A stretch of 64,000 nt of DNA from Trochalopteron elliotii (taxonomy: Eukaryota; Chordata; Aves; Passeriformes; Leiothrichidae), in assembly GCA_024734555.1 (NCBI GenBank), contig JANPWX010020150.1, positions 3,441,122-3,505,121 on the forward strand, given 5' to 3'. Each line of letters begins with the position of its first letter. Position 1 is the first letter of the stretch. Under the pieces are notes generated by a model that searched no databases, had not been told where the DNA came from, and worked only from the letters and a program-made list of their open reading frames with translations. Positions 38,801 through 50,693 of this stretch are shown in pieces. The translations under genes and the position numbers were made by a program.

Positions 38801-40719
38801 TCTGGTCTCTCGGACGTGGGTTTGTTGGGTGCTTTCGTAAAAAATTATGCAACATTTTTAAAATTCTATAGTGTAGTAGAGAAAACTCTGATTCTTTTGT
38901 CTATTGTGATCTTCACAAGAAAGTTAGAAATGGTAGAGAGATTTCATCTTGTGACCACTTCTCACCATGCTGTTTCCAATCACTGCACATTTGCCTTGTG
39001 CACCTTCCAGAGGTTTACCTCACTTGCCCCTTGTAATTCGCCTTAAACTTCCCAGCTATTTTGCAAGATTTAAAGAACAGAAATCCCTGTTTAATATGAT
39101 TTTTTGTGTGTTCTCTAATCCTGAACTAAATGTTAAAATGTTATTCAAAATGTTATTCAGCAGTATTAACTGAAAAATGATTTTACATATTAGCTAATAA
39201 ATAATTTGACAAATAATTAAGAATTTAAAAAAAAAGGTTAAAATAAACAAAAACCAGCAATTTACATATAGGCTGGTTTGAGAATGACAGGATTGAGTTG
39301 GTTCTGGGTTTGATTTTTTGGGTTTTTTTTTCCCCTTCTATTTAGACCATTTACATGAACTACCACATGTAAACATATTTTGTTATTAACACTTAAGTTT
39401 TCAGAAGTTATCTGGAATTACAAGATTTAAACTAATTGGTTTGTTGGACAGAAGCCTGCATCTAGTGAGAGGGTGATGTGTTTTTATTTTTGAAAATGGG
39501 TTCAAGATATCACTAAAGATGTGTGGAGATTCTTTGCTCTAGAGTCCCTACATGCCTCAGTAAAAGTTTTAATTTTTCTTTTACAGATTCTGTAATCCTA
39601 TCCCTACATTCTTCCTCAAGGTAAAAAATTTTCACTCATGGCTTGTTGCTTTGTATTTTTTTTTTAATTTTCCTAATAACTCATCTTTTATGAAACAACA
39701 GAGTACTCTCCCAAGAATATCTGAAAGAAAGAGAACTCATGGGTCAGAAGCACACCCTTGACATTCTACAATAGAGTTTGTTAGAAAACCAGAGTAATTT
39801 GGTTAGATGGCCCAGAAGAGGGAATATTCAAGCTTTAAATAAATACACAATAAAAATAGCGCACTGTTACTATAGGGTTACTGGACTGTAGCAGTAAATG
39901 AACTGAATAAAATTTTATGGCTTCTTAACATGCTGAGGTTTTGCAGTGTCGTCCATCTTGTAGCCTAACAACATTTCCCAGCCTGCTATCAGCGAAACTA
40001 ATAGTGCGAATGGAAATTTTATGAAAAATGGGAAATCTACGTTGGTTTTATATTGTGTCAGTAGAATGAATAAAGACCATATTTTGGCATTAATAGCTAA
40101 TGGTAGAAAGTGTGGAGGGAGGGAGAAAGAAAGAATGGCTACATTTTCAGCTTTTGAATTGATGTTTTTTAAAGAGTTGGTTGTAATTATGATACTTGAA
40201 TGTGATTATCATTAAGCTGATAAATTATTTAGTAAGAAGGTGAACAACGCAAAGAGATCATTGATGTATTCAAGCATCTTAGTTGTATTCCATAAGTCTC
40301 CTTGTGACTCCCAGACTGCTGTATTAATCACATGGATACCAAGATATGTTCTGTTATTACCTTTCACTGCAAGGTCAAGGTTTTGTACTAACATATCGTA
40401 TGGGAAGGCATAGGTGAGGGAGAAGAAACCTCAAAATTATTAATCATACCACAGAACAACGATAACAATGGCTCTTTGCTGACTTAAAATGGATTCCTTA
40501 ATGCCCCTCAAGCCAAGATGTCATAATGACCTCGCTATCAGACTCCCTTAGACAGCACAGGTAACATGTAAATTGGATCCACAGGAAGCAGCAGATACAG
40601 CAGCAACAGAGCAGCCCTCACTCGAGTTTTGCTTCTGAGCAGCCATGAGCACAGCAGCACAAGTGCGGGAATATTCTTCCAAAAAAGAGCTCTGGATGGA
40701 CTTTGCTTAAGTGTCAGGG

Positions 40720-40795
40720 GAAAAAAATGGAAAAAAAACCCCAAAGAAACAAAAAAAAAAACCCACAAAAAAACCCCCAAAACAAGGAAAAAACA
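40720..40795. repeat. A-rich CC-interrupted tract
   Basis: A-runs separated by CCCC, CC or C over about 75 bases. Same style as the tracts at 3.87, 14.5, 43.8 and 58.1 kb. Confidence 0.85.
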
Positions 40796-41410
40796 ACCTA
40801 CTGAGTAATAAAGGGCAAATAGGAGTTCAGATTTTTTGGGAGTATTTTTGGATCTTTTCTAAGATTGTTCTCAGGTAGTGACAACCTCCTGAGCAAGCAG
40901 CACAAGCACCCCCTTTGATAATATACCAAGATGTTACTGGTAACACATCCATAGCTGCTAAAACACTGTATCTCCCAGAAATAACCCCAAGTCTCATTTA
41001 AATCAGCTGGCTAAATACTCCAGTGAGCTTTCTTGCAATAAGTTTTTCCTAAAGGTTTGATTCCTTGTATTAATTCTGTTTCTTTAATAAAATAATTTGC
41101 CAAATAGTTGGAATAAATCGGATTTTTTTTAAAGGAAAATAAATACCACTAGACTTTAATAGAATTACTAATCTCTTAAGATCTCAAGGGTTGAGTCTTA
41201 AGTAGATTTTATATATTTATATACATGACATCAACTTAAAATATTGATAAATAGGAACAGTGCCAATTTACATTGTGACAAAGTCAAAAGATTGCTATTT
41301 TCTCAACTATATTATACTATTTAAAAGAAACTCAAGGGCCTTTTAGCAGACCTTTATTAGTTTGCATGCTAACCAAGTAATCTAAGTAGTCATATCAATT
41401 TCCTTTGTAC

Positions 41411-41523
41411 TGGAAAGACAGAGAGAAAGAGAAATAGAGACAGAGGAAGAGGATAAGAAGGAGAATAATCTTGAGAATGGAAGAGAAAGAGGAAGCGAGA
41501 GGGAAAGAGAAAGGCAGAAAGAA
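41411..41523. repeat. Purine-rich (GA) low-complexity tract
   Basis: About 110 bases almost entirely A and G, as GAGA and GGAA mixtures with a few interruptions. The serine/leucine-rich open frame opposite is a by-product. Confidence 0.85.
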
Positions 41524-44500
41524 TAATGCAGATAATTCCAGAAGATAACTATTTTATTTGATCCATCAATCACTGATTTGTACATTCCAGGTGTTTCTTT
41601 CACCAGTAGCTGTGAAGGAAATATGCATAACTACCATTAGTAACCAGATTAGGAAATTAATTAAAATAAATCCCATCTTTAGTGACTTACTGTTGAACTC
41701 ATCCTTCATCAAATGGTTTCAGCCATGACTAATTGTGAAAGTTTTACTCTGTCCAGAAAATATCTCAAACATTAATATATTTGAAGAAACACCACTTTCA
41801 CTGAAATAGCTTCAATAGATTTTTTGAAATAAAATTTTCTCAAGATCAATTTGATCTTCAAATATTTTCTGTAATCTAGCAAACTGTATTTTACATTCTT
41901 CTTCACTGCAATATTTTGAAATCTAAATTACAAAGGTTGTGGTTTTTTTCTTATTTTTTTGCTAAATCTTTTTTTGGGAAAAATGCAGAGAAACATTATG
42001 AAATTATTTTAATATTTCGTTCCTTCATTCAGGCTGGGAATGTTATTCATATTAAATTCTTCTTATTATTTCTTTTTCACCATTCCCCACAGAAAATCAG
42101 TTCAACATTTTCTCTTTTATTTCTTGTGGTCTTTTTGATTTTTTTAAAACTTTTTTGACTTTTACAACTTTTTATACTTTAGACATTGGCAATATAATGT
42201 AAACAAAAACAGTGAACAATTTAGGGTAAATTTAAAAGATTTTATATTATTCTCAAGATTTTCATGCAGCATAACAGACTCATAGACCTTGTTTTGGCCC
42301 GGGGAAAAAGAATTACTTAGTTTTGAAGAAAACAAAAGCAATACTATTTTCCATATCACCAAAGCTTATGTATAAATAGTTAAAATATCATAAGCACTGT
42401 ATGTCAGGGAGTTGCTAGGAAAGCTAGCAGCACAGTAAAATAATTTATTCCATTGAATTTCAATATCTGTGATGATTTTCTTATGCCATTCTTATGCAGC
42501 CACATTCAAAGGTTTTTTATTTATCATTAGAAAAATGATGCCTGCTTGAGCTTAATTAATTAGCTGCAGTTATTTATAAAACACACAATGTACCTGTTTC
42601 TTTGTCTATATGAGCAGAACAAAAACATAGTTTAGAAATTCTTGTTCCTGCTTTAGTCAGGCAGAGGGACTTAATGACCCCCTCTGGAGTGATTTATGAA
42701 AATCTATGAATCCTGTTCTTGACCTGTTTTAGGATTAGTGACCTAGGAGATGTAACTTAACACAAATCAGTTCTTCTGCCTTCCTCCAGCATTTCCCATT
42801 TTGCTGGTGGTCAGTCAATAGCACTTCAGTTTTTTCAGGCTGTCTGAATGAAATGAACATCTCAGAAATGGAAAACATTTCTGGCACAGTAGTGAAGAGA
42901 ATAGAAAAAAGGTATATAGTAAGGGGTTAAATTTGCAAAGGGAAAAGCAGTATTTGTGTCATGCCAGCAGCTGTGAACAAAATTAATTTGCCTCTCAAAT
43001 ATAGCCCCTAGGGAAGATCCTGGGAGTGTTGTGTGAAATAGAAGGTTGTAAATGTCCCAGAGACCTTGTGCAATTTTAGGGCTTGCTCGAAATCAGAAGT
43101 GAAAACTAAATAGTGGTAAAAAGAGAATGAAACAATAAAAAAAAATGTTTGAACTCCCATTGTAAGTTGTTTTTGGGAGGTAAAAGTCAGACATAACCGT
43201 GTATTCCTCCTTCTGCTTCAATTTTGATCTTGACTCTCCTCTGAGTTTTCCTCCATTCTCGACTGTCCTGTTAAACTTGGTTTGGGGTTTTTTTCTTTTT
43301 TTTTTACCTTTTCTACTTCAGATGCTATCTCCTCGTTTCTCTTTCTTCACTCTGCTTAATTCACCAAAGCAGTTGTGCCTGCTTGATCTGATTGACTTTA
43401 ACAGGCTTTCTCAGGAGCTGTAAGTAAAGTCTGCGGTCTCTGTCCCCTTGTTACTCTCTCAGCCGTGTACTTTCTTATTAACTTTTAAACACTCCAAATC
43501 TCCAGGGCAGTGAACCCCCCTGACTCTTTCTGACACAGATGGCAGCTGAAGACAACTGACATTTCATAGGAGCTACTCAGCATTTCACCATATTGATACA
43601 TAAATGCCTGATGGGTCAGATCCAAAGTCTCCTGAAGTCAATGGAAAAATCTCTCATTGACTCAAGCAGGCTTTGGATCAAATCCTATTTGTTTATCTGC
43701 CCTTCTGTGTTAACCTTCTATGTTTCTCATCTTTCCCTATCAATACCTCTTGCTAGAGGCAATCTTGGGAGGACTAAAAACATGGTGAAAATTAATAAGG
43801 TAACCACATTATTCAACACATTAAAAGAAAAAAAGGAAAAAAACAAACAAAAAAAAACCCCAAAAAGTCAAAACTTTGCTTGAGTTTACTTCAAATGAGC
43901 AAAAGTTTGAGACCAGAGTAGCATTTATATTATTAGATTTTGTGCATTGGATTTTTTGCTTCTTCAGCCTCTTACTGAGAAAATAATTTATGAAATTTCA
44001 TGTAACTCCAGAGATTGAAAATAATCCAAAAGTGAATGGGAAAAGGTTCAGGGGGGAGGAAGAAGGAGGAAATGGCGGAAAAAAACCCAAGCAACATTCC
44101 TTGTTTGATTACACTATTTTAATTTTAGATTCTTTCTTTCCTTTTGTAAAACACATAACTCAGTGTGCATATTCTCTGCAGTTTATAAAGAAAACATGAG
44201 ATATGCTGATGCATAAAATATTGGGCCCAGCATCACAGTATGTGCAAAATTCCATACAAAATTCAGATGTGCAGTGAAATAGGAATTCCTTATTTCTTGT
44301 CCAGATTAAAATGGGTGCATAATTTATCTGGTGCAAAATATATGCAATGCTCTTTCTTAATAATTTATAAAACAAAAGATGTTTTGGCATTTGGTGTCAA
44401 GGACAACTCTCTCAGAAGGCTGACAGGAAAACTCATGTTAAAGCCAGCATTTCCTTTAAGTAAAACACATTATTATCCACCTTCCTCATTTTAATTTTAC

Positions 44501-45292
44501 AGATACAACATACATATTATCCACATTATACAAATTAAATGGCTAAATTAACTTATCTAATAATTAAAAAAACTTGAGACAGTTACTTGGCATGACATGG
44601 AAATGCATAAGCCTTAATACCTGAGCTGTATTATATATGGATCAGTAATAGAAACAGAACCTAGAAATTTAAGAAGCTTTCTCATGATTTAAGTATTTAT
44701 TTAAATACATAAATAAACAAATAGACAATGGGGTGAATTCCAGTCCACCCAAAGGTCACACAAAGTCTTAGCAAAGTGCTAAGCAAATATTTATTAACAT
44801 TGTAAAGGATTATAAGATTACTCTTCTATTCAGCTTGAGCCTAGGGAAGACTAACTGAGGGGGTTGAAGTCTCTTAGGGAGTTCATGTCTAAAACTTTTT
44901 ACCTATTAAAACATCCTGCACACACCTTTGATCTTATCAGTTGGTGCGGTGTCCATAAATAGTGGGTGGATGGTGGAGGGGACCCTTTGGAATGAAATCC
45001 AATGTTTACGAAATCTTCAGGCACAGAAAGAAAAACAAATTATTTTTCCATAAGGGGACCAGGGGAGCATAGAGAGAGCTGAGAGGGTTTGAAAAATCAA
45101 ACTGTTCACAATTACAGCAGAAATAGTAGCCAGGATTGGACACAGGCACAGCCTGATGGAAGGACAAAGCAGGTTATAGCAACATCCCTGCAATATATCA
45201 GGGAATCTAAGCCTCTCCAAGCTACTGATGATGGGCACCTAGAGTGTTCTTGGCCCTCTGTGGAAAATATATCCTTATTAATTAGTAAGTTT

Positions 45293-45425
45293 TGTAATGT
45301 GTTGACCTTGGCTGACCACCAGGTACCCACCAAACCCACCAAACTTCTCTATCACTTCCACTTCCCAGATGGATAGGGCAGAGAAAATAAGAGGGAGAGC
45401 AACTTGTATGTTGAGATAAAGCAGC
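45293..45425 (-). mobile_element. Truncated LTR remnant of an old endogenous retrovirus
   Basis: 'tgtaatgtgttgaccttggc', 'tgaccaccaggtacccacca', 'ctctatcacttcca' and 'gggcagagaaaataa' resemble the terminal part of an avian LTR family. That family, as I remember it, reads TGTGGTGGGTTGACCTTGGCTGG.. GGTGCCCACCAA.. CTCTATCACTCCCC. The element seems cut off on the right, and I see no partner LTR or duplication. The orientation (minus) is inferred from memory of the family and is uncertain. Confidence 0.5.
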
Positions 45426-46324
45426 CTGCTAAAGCAAAAGTGAACGTTTGTGTATGAAATACTAAAGAGAAAAAAAATCAGTTTGTTCTCTATTTTCTAT
45501 CGGTAAATGATGTCCAGCCACTTCCTAGGAAGCAGAGCAGCAGCACTTACAAAGATATACTTCACAAAGTTTCTGTTTGGGGTAGGCAAACTGAAACCAC
45601 CACACAGAAAACATGCCAGAGTCACCAAAGCCCAACCTGCTTTACTCCTGTGTTCAAGTATGTATTTTTGTACGGAAAACTTTGTTGCATCATAAACAGA
45701 TTGTCACAGGGCATCATGCAATTGTGACTGATATGTCCTCTAAAGGTCTTCTGGTTTTCGTGAAATCCTACAAAAAGCAAAATCCAATCCTGTATAACAG
45801 AACTTCTGATAAGATGGTGACAAAAGCAAGGACTTCACAGACTTTTCAGGTGCTTCCCTTATCTTGGTGGAGTTTGTGAATGATAGACCTTTCAACATTA
45901 TAAAACCTTTCTCTCTGGATTCATAGCACTTGGGGGGAGGGGGTGGGCAGGACACAGAAAAGTGTGACTAAAAGCTTTTTACCTGATACAACACAATTTA
46001 GAGGAAGTAGAATTTCACTGCCTATGTTTAAACTATTTTCAGTTTTATATATATATATACACATAACTTTTATCTAATCAGCTGTTTAATAAAAATACAT
46101 TTCCTTGCTGCAGGTTTCAGAGTTTCCACACTTGTATGTGATCTTTATGCATATCCTTTTTTACATCTGTATGACTCCAGTGCATAACATACATATGTTA
46201 TATGTATGCGTGACAGGATTGAAGAGAATAAATATAATTTATGTTTTGGGATATATTTTTCCCTTTATGTTTTTATGCTTTTTGAGATTGTTATAAGTCA
46301 ATATTGTCCATCAAAAATGACAAC
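45426..46324. other. Non-coding stretch, nothing recognised
   Basis: Includes a short TA repeat (about 46048-46060). No gene or named repeat. Confidence 0.5.
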
Positions 46325-46391
46325 AAGGAAGGAAGGAAGGAAGGAAGGAAGGAAGGAAGGAAGGAAGGAAGGAAGGAAGGAAGGAAGGAAG
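46325..46391. repeat. (AAGG)n microsatellite, at least 16 units
   Basis: A perfect tetranucleotide array that stops only because the assembly gap begins, so its real length is unknown. Frames reading through it (KEGRKEGR, or its reverse) are not proteins. Confidence 0.97.
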
Positions 46392-46734
46392 NNNNNNNNN
46401 NNNNNNNNNNNNNNNNNNNNNNNNNNNNNNNNNNNNNNNNNNNNNNNNNNNNNNNNNNNNNNNNNNNNNNNNNNNNNNNNNNNNNNNNNNNNNNNNNNNN
46501 NNNNNNNNNNNNNNNNNNNNNNNNNNNNNNNNNNNNNNNNNNNNNNNNNNNNNNNNNNNNNNNNNNNNNNNNNNNNNNNNNNNNNNNNNNNNNNNNNNNN
46601 NNNNNNNNNNNNNNNNNNNNNNNNNNNNNNNNNNNNNNNNNNNNNNNNNNNNNNNNNNNNNNNNNNNNNNNNNNNNNNNNNNNNNNNNNNNNNNNNNNNN
46701 NNNNNNNNNNNNNNNNNNNNNNNNNNNNNNNNNN
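46392..46734. other. Assembly gap, 343 Ns
   Basis: Unknown bases directly after the AAGG array. The right edge resumes in unique sequence with no AAGG units, so the array ends somewhere inside the gap. Frames spanning the gap are artefacts. Confidence 1.
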
Positions 46735-47559
46735 ACATGATGGACGCTCATCAGATATTGGAACAGTGTGACTACAATTAAAACATATGGTAAAATTTAT
46801 TGTTAGATAATATAGACACAGAAATCTATTCACAAATAATAAAGCCTTACACCTGTATTTCTTAAACACAGGTGATCATTTATCACCACTTGCCTAACAA
46901 CCTTACTGAAGGACTACACTTAGAAAGTTTTCACAAGTTTTTTCAAACTTTCTGACAGTACATTTCCAGATCAATGAGTTTCATAAGTGGAGGAGATCTT
47001 TTCTTTCCTATAAAAAGAATATCTTTTGAGAATTTTTTTCCAAAATTTGTTTGTTCACCTTTTTGATATAAGGCTAAAATTGCAGATTAAAACTTATCTC
47101 TCTCTCTGGCCTGGAAGATTTGCTTCACTGTCTCAAGTAAATGGTTGTTCTGGACAATATTATGACTTGTGGTGTCTTATATTCACAGGAGAATAATTTC
47201 TCAACCTTGAAGTCCATCACTATCAGAACTGTTGTGCTGAAGATCAGTATTCAGTGCACCACTTCTAAACCATCACCCAGTATGCCTTCTGCTCTGAATC
47301 GTCAGAAGAGTTAAAACTAAAATTGCTTTCCCTCTCCCACTCTTCAAATCAGAGTAAGAGGTTTGGTGATCAGTGATTATGGGCAGTTTCCTGCTGTACA
47401 GATATTATCAACATCCCTGCACACTGAAAATGATAGCTTGGAGCCTTGCGCATAATTTTGCTCAGCTGGCACTTAAGGTCTTGGTGCATAAGTAGTGAGA
47501 TTTCTTCTATACTAATGTATAGGAAAATAGTTATTAACAGTTCAAGCAGATATACATAC
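46735..47559. other. Non-coding stretch, nothing recognised
   Basis: AT-rich, with no named repeat or exon. Confidence 0.5.
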
Positions 47560-47618
47560 TGTGTCCTGAAGCTCTGCAGGTCTTTTCCAACCTTCACAAT
47601 TCTATGATTCTGTGATTT
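47560..47618 (+). mobile_element. CR1 3' terminal remnant
   Basis: 'gctctgcaggtcttttccaa' followed by 'ccttcacaattctatgattc' and 'tgtgatttttttt' is the extreme 3' end of a CR1. It lies less than 100 bp before the start of the large CR1 on the same strand but belongs to a separate insertion, because the large copy begins inside ORF2. Confidence 0.75.
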
Positions 47619-47716
47619 TTTTTGCTCTTGTTGTTCTTCCTTAGTTTTCTGTTGAATATTTCACTGATGTATAGTGTAATAACCTCATGTGAAGAGGTGC
47701 TGCTTTTGAGTGTAAG

Positions 47717-48471
47717 GTGGATAACAACCAAGAGGAGCTGGAAGCCATGATACAACAGCAGAGTTATGATGTAGCTGCCATCACAGAAATGTGGTGGGGT
47801 GACTCACACAGCTGGAGCACTGCACTAGATGGCTACAAGCTCTTCAGGAGAGACAGGAAAGGGAGAAGAGGGGGAGGAGTAGCCCTTTACATTAAGGAGG
47901 GTTTTGATGCCATGAGTATTGAAACTAATAACAATGACATTGAATGCCTATGGGTAAGAATTAAGGGGAATGCCAACAAGGCTGACATCCTACTGGGAGT
48001 CCATTATCATCCACCCAGCCATGAAGAAGAGATGGACAATTTATTCCATAAGCAGATAGAGACTGTTTCAGGATCACCAGCCCCTGTTCTTGTAGGTGGC
48101 TTTTTAAAATTAAAGTCTTGTAGGTCACTTTTCCTAGTTATCTGCTGAGAACTTAATAAAGGAGAAAAGAGGCAGTCCAGGAGGTTCTTGGCATGTGTGG
48201 AGGATAACTTTTTGTCACAGCTGGTGGATGAGCCCACTAGGGGAGGGACCATGTTTGACCTGCAGGGACTATGTTAGACCTGTTGTTTGCAAATAGAGAT
48301 GGGGTGGTGGGAGATGTGGAGGTTGGAGGCAAGTTGGGGCAGAGTGATCATGAAATTATAGAGTTCTTGATATTTGGTGAAATCAGGAGGAACATCAGTA
48401 AGACTTTTTTATTGGACTTCTGGAGGGCAGACTTTGGCCTGTTTAGGAGACTTATTCAGAGAGTTCCTTGA
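47717..48471 (+). pseudogene. CR1 ORF2 endonuclease domain, broken
   Basis: The first open part (47717-48105) encodes an APE-type endonuclease core. Visible motifs include AAITEMWWGDSHSW, KLFRRDRKGRRGGGVALYIK, IECLWVRIKGNANKADI and GVHYHPPSHEEE. At about 48090-48105 the normal VLVGDFN motif reads VLVGGF, so a catalytic-site Asp is lost, and the sequence after it is deleted. Remains of RRFL..VEDNFLSQLVDEPTRG lie at 48178-48245. A 20-bp tandem duplication at 48245-48284 then shifts the frame. The frame reopens with LLFANRDGVVGDVEVGG, GQSDHEIIEF and DFWRADFGLFRRL, the end of the domain. As a CR1 relic it has no host function that I can see. Confidence 0.92.
48245..48284. repeat. 20-bp imperfect tandem duplication inside CR1
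   Basis: 'gggaccatgtttgacctgca' (48245-48264) is followed by 'gggactatgttagacctgtt' (48265-48284). Four positions differ. CR1 ORF2 normally has a single copy here, so the duplication arose in or after this insertion and shifts the frame. Confidence 0.85.
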
Positions 48472-48894
48472 GAAGCTGACATTTAAAAACAAAGAAGTCT
48501 AGGAAAGGTCTAGGGCGTGCTTCAAAGGAGAGGTCTTGAGGGCGCAGGAACAGACTGTCCCTGTGTGCTAAAAAATGAGTCGATGAGGCAAACGTCCAGC
48601 CTGGATGGTCAATGAGGCTTTGAAGAAACTTAGGAATAAAAAGAGGATGTATCATCTTTGGAAGGAGGGTCAAGCCTCACAGGAAGTATTTAAGGGGACT
48701 GCTAGGGCACGCTGGAAGAAGGTTAAGGAGGTCAAAGCTTAGTTTGAACTTAATTTGGCAACTTCTATAAAGGATAATAAAAAATGTTTTTACAAATATA
48801 CTAATAGTAAAAGGAAGGGTAAGACCAATCTTTGTTCCTTATTGGATGAGGGAGAGAATTTAGTTGCTGTAGATGAGAAGAAGGTGGAAGTGCT

Positions 48895-50160
48895 TAATAC
48901 CTTCTTTGCCTCCAGTCTTTAGTGGGAACATGGCTTGCCCTGAGGACAAGTGTCCTCTTGGGTTGGCTGATGGTGTCAGAGAGCAGAATGGTCCCCCTGC
49001 TATCCAGGAGGCAGTCAGAGAACTGCTGAGCCACCTGAATGTTCATAAATCTGTGGGCCCAGATGGGATCCACCCCAGGGTGATGAGGGAGCTGGCAGAT
49101 GAGCTTGTGAAGCTGCTTTCCATCATTTACTAACAGTCTTGGCTCACTGGGGAGGTCCCAGATGACTGGAAGCTGGCCAGTGTGACCCGCATTCAACAAA
49201 AAGGGTGGGAAGGAGGATCCTGGTGATTATAGGCCAGTTAGCCTGACCTCAGTACCCAGTAAGGTAATGGAGCAGTTTATACTGATGCCATCACACAGCA
49301 CTTACAGGATAGGCAGGGCATCAGGCCCAGCCAGCACGGGTTTAGGTGGGGTAGGTCATGTTTGACCTGCCTGGTCTCCTTTTATGACCAAGTGACCAAC
49401 CTGGTGGATGTGGGGAAGGCTGTGGATGTTGTCTATTTGGACTTCAACAGTCTTTGACACTGTCCCCCACAGCACACTCCTGGAAAACTGGCAGCTTGGG
49501 GCTTGGACAGGAGCACAGTTTGCTGGGTTAAGGGGCTGCATGGCCAGGCCTAGAGAGTGGTGGGGAATGGTGCTGCATCCAGCTGGCGGCCAGTCACCAG
49601 TGGGGTTCCTCAGGGATCTGTGCTGGGGTCTGTTCTGTTCAATATCTTTACTGATGGCATGGATGAGGGTATTGAGTCTTTCATTAGTAAATTTGCAGAT
49701 GACACTAAGCTGGGAGTATGTATTGATCTGCTGGAAGGGAGAAGGGCTCTGCAGAGAGACCTGGAATGGTTGGATGGATGGGCAGAGTACATTAGGATGA
49801 AGTTTAATAAGTCCAAGTGCTGAGTCTGGCACTTTGGCCACAATAACCCCCTGCAATGTTGTAGGCTGGGGATGGTGTGGCTGGACAGTGCCCAGGTGGA
49901 AAGGGACCTGGTGACAGCAGCTGAACATGAGCTGGCAGTGTGCCCAGGCGGCCAAGAGGGCCAATGGCATCCCGGCCAGTATTAGGAATAGTGTGGCCAG
50001 CAGGAGCAGGGAGGTCATTCTTCCCCTGTACTCAGCATTCATGGGGCCACACCTCGAGTGCTGTGTCCAGTTCTGGCCCCTCACTTTAGGAAGGACATTG
50101 AGATGCTTGAGCACGTCCAGAGGAGGCAACGAGGCTGGTGAGGGACTTGGAACACAAACC
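48895..50160 (+). pseudogene. CR1 ORF2 reverse transcriptase domain, broken
   Basis: Successive frames encode recognisable reverse transcriptase pieces. First come PAIQEAVRELLSHLNVHKSV, GPDGIHPRVMRELADELVK and EVPDDWKLASV (49000-49185). After several stops and shifts, [15 protein letters not shown] and FADDTKLG follow (49585-49711; FADD at 49692-49703, so the catalytic aspartates are still encoded). Then come [20 protein letters not shown] and MKFNKSKC, and finally the [20 protein letters not shown] end. At least one stop ends the frame after LSIIY (49131) and another after NKSKC (49821). The 257-codon open frame on the opposite strand (49,356-50,129) is a shadow of this conserved GC-rich region. 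Confidence 0.92.
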
Positions 50161-50258
50161 CTGTGAGAAACGACTGAGGTTGCTGGGGGTGTTTAGCCTG
50201 GAGAAAAGGAGACTCAGAGGTGACCTTATCACTCTCTACAGCTTCCTGAAAGGTGGGG

Positions 50259-50693
50259 TAAAACGGCTCGTTTGTGGGGGTGCTATTGCCGGCTAGCAGA
50301 TTCCCCAGGCCAATTTATAGAAGTTTGGTCGGTCCTCCAAACAGCTGGCTGAAGCATGGGTTCAGGCTTGGAAGAAGGAAGCATGTTCTCTCTTTGTTGG
50401 GAAGATGTTTATTCAGTGCAGTCCATGTGGAAGAGGGTGTGCCAGAGCCCCTGTTCCAGCATGGAGAGAGCATGGGGGGAGAGAGAGAGACTGGGCCTCG
50501 TGTGTCTCTTTTCCCAGCTCGGGGCCTGGGCGGGGAAATGCTCTGACCCAATGGGGAAGGGAAGGGGGTGGGGTTACATCAGGAGGATACCAGGTACATC
50601 AGGGGTAGGAATGGGCGGGGGAAAGGAACATACCAATTACAGACAAATAACAAAATACAATACAAATCCAAACCTAAAACACCCGCTGGTACA
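50259..50693 (-). mobile_element. Solo LTR inserted in the CR1 3' UTR, reverse strand
   Basis: A 435-bp insertion splits the CR1 3' UTR: 'gcttcctgaaag' continues after it with 'ttggtccctttctccaggca'. Identical 6-bp copies GTGGGG at 50253-50258 and 50694-50699 are the target duplication. On the minus strand it starts TGTACCAGCGGG and carries AATAAA (reverse of 50408-50413). It ends ..GCCGTTTTA, not quite the usual CA terminus, so a point change or a slightly different end is possible. No internal retroviral sequence remains. It is younger than the CR1 it interrupts. Confidence 0.85.

Larger units (their letters stand above)
38801..45292. other. AT-rich non-coding stretch with simple-sequence tracts
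   Basis: Contains an A-rich CCAAA tract (40,720-40,795), a purine-rich GA tract (41,411-41,523), another A-rich tract (43,826-43,865) and a homeodomain-core-rich segment (42,545-42,600, TTAATTAATTAGC). No gene is recognised. Confidence 0.5.

Noticed and set aside
43537..43551. Second CTCF-like match (ACACAGATGGCAGCT)
   Set aside because: Only about 11 of 15 consensus positions agree, too weak to list.
46206..46869. Long open frames of 146-192 residues across the gap
   Set aside because: Mostly unknown residues from the 343 Ns plus translated AAGG repeats.
49356..50129. 257-codon open frame on the minus strand
   Set aside because: It lies exactly antisense to the CR1 reverse transcriptase. 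Its sequence is explained by the conserved plus-strand ORF2 and has no independent protein features.
50273..50693. Alternative LTR start at TGTGGGGG (50273)
   Set aside because: It would leave 14 unexplained bases and no matching flanks, whereas 50259 gives exact GTGGGG duplications.
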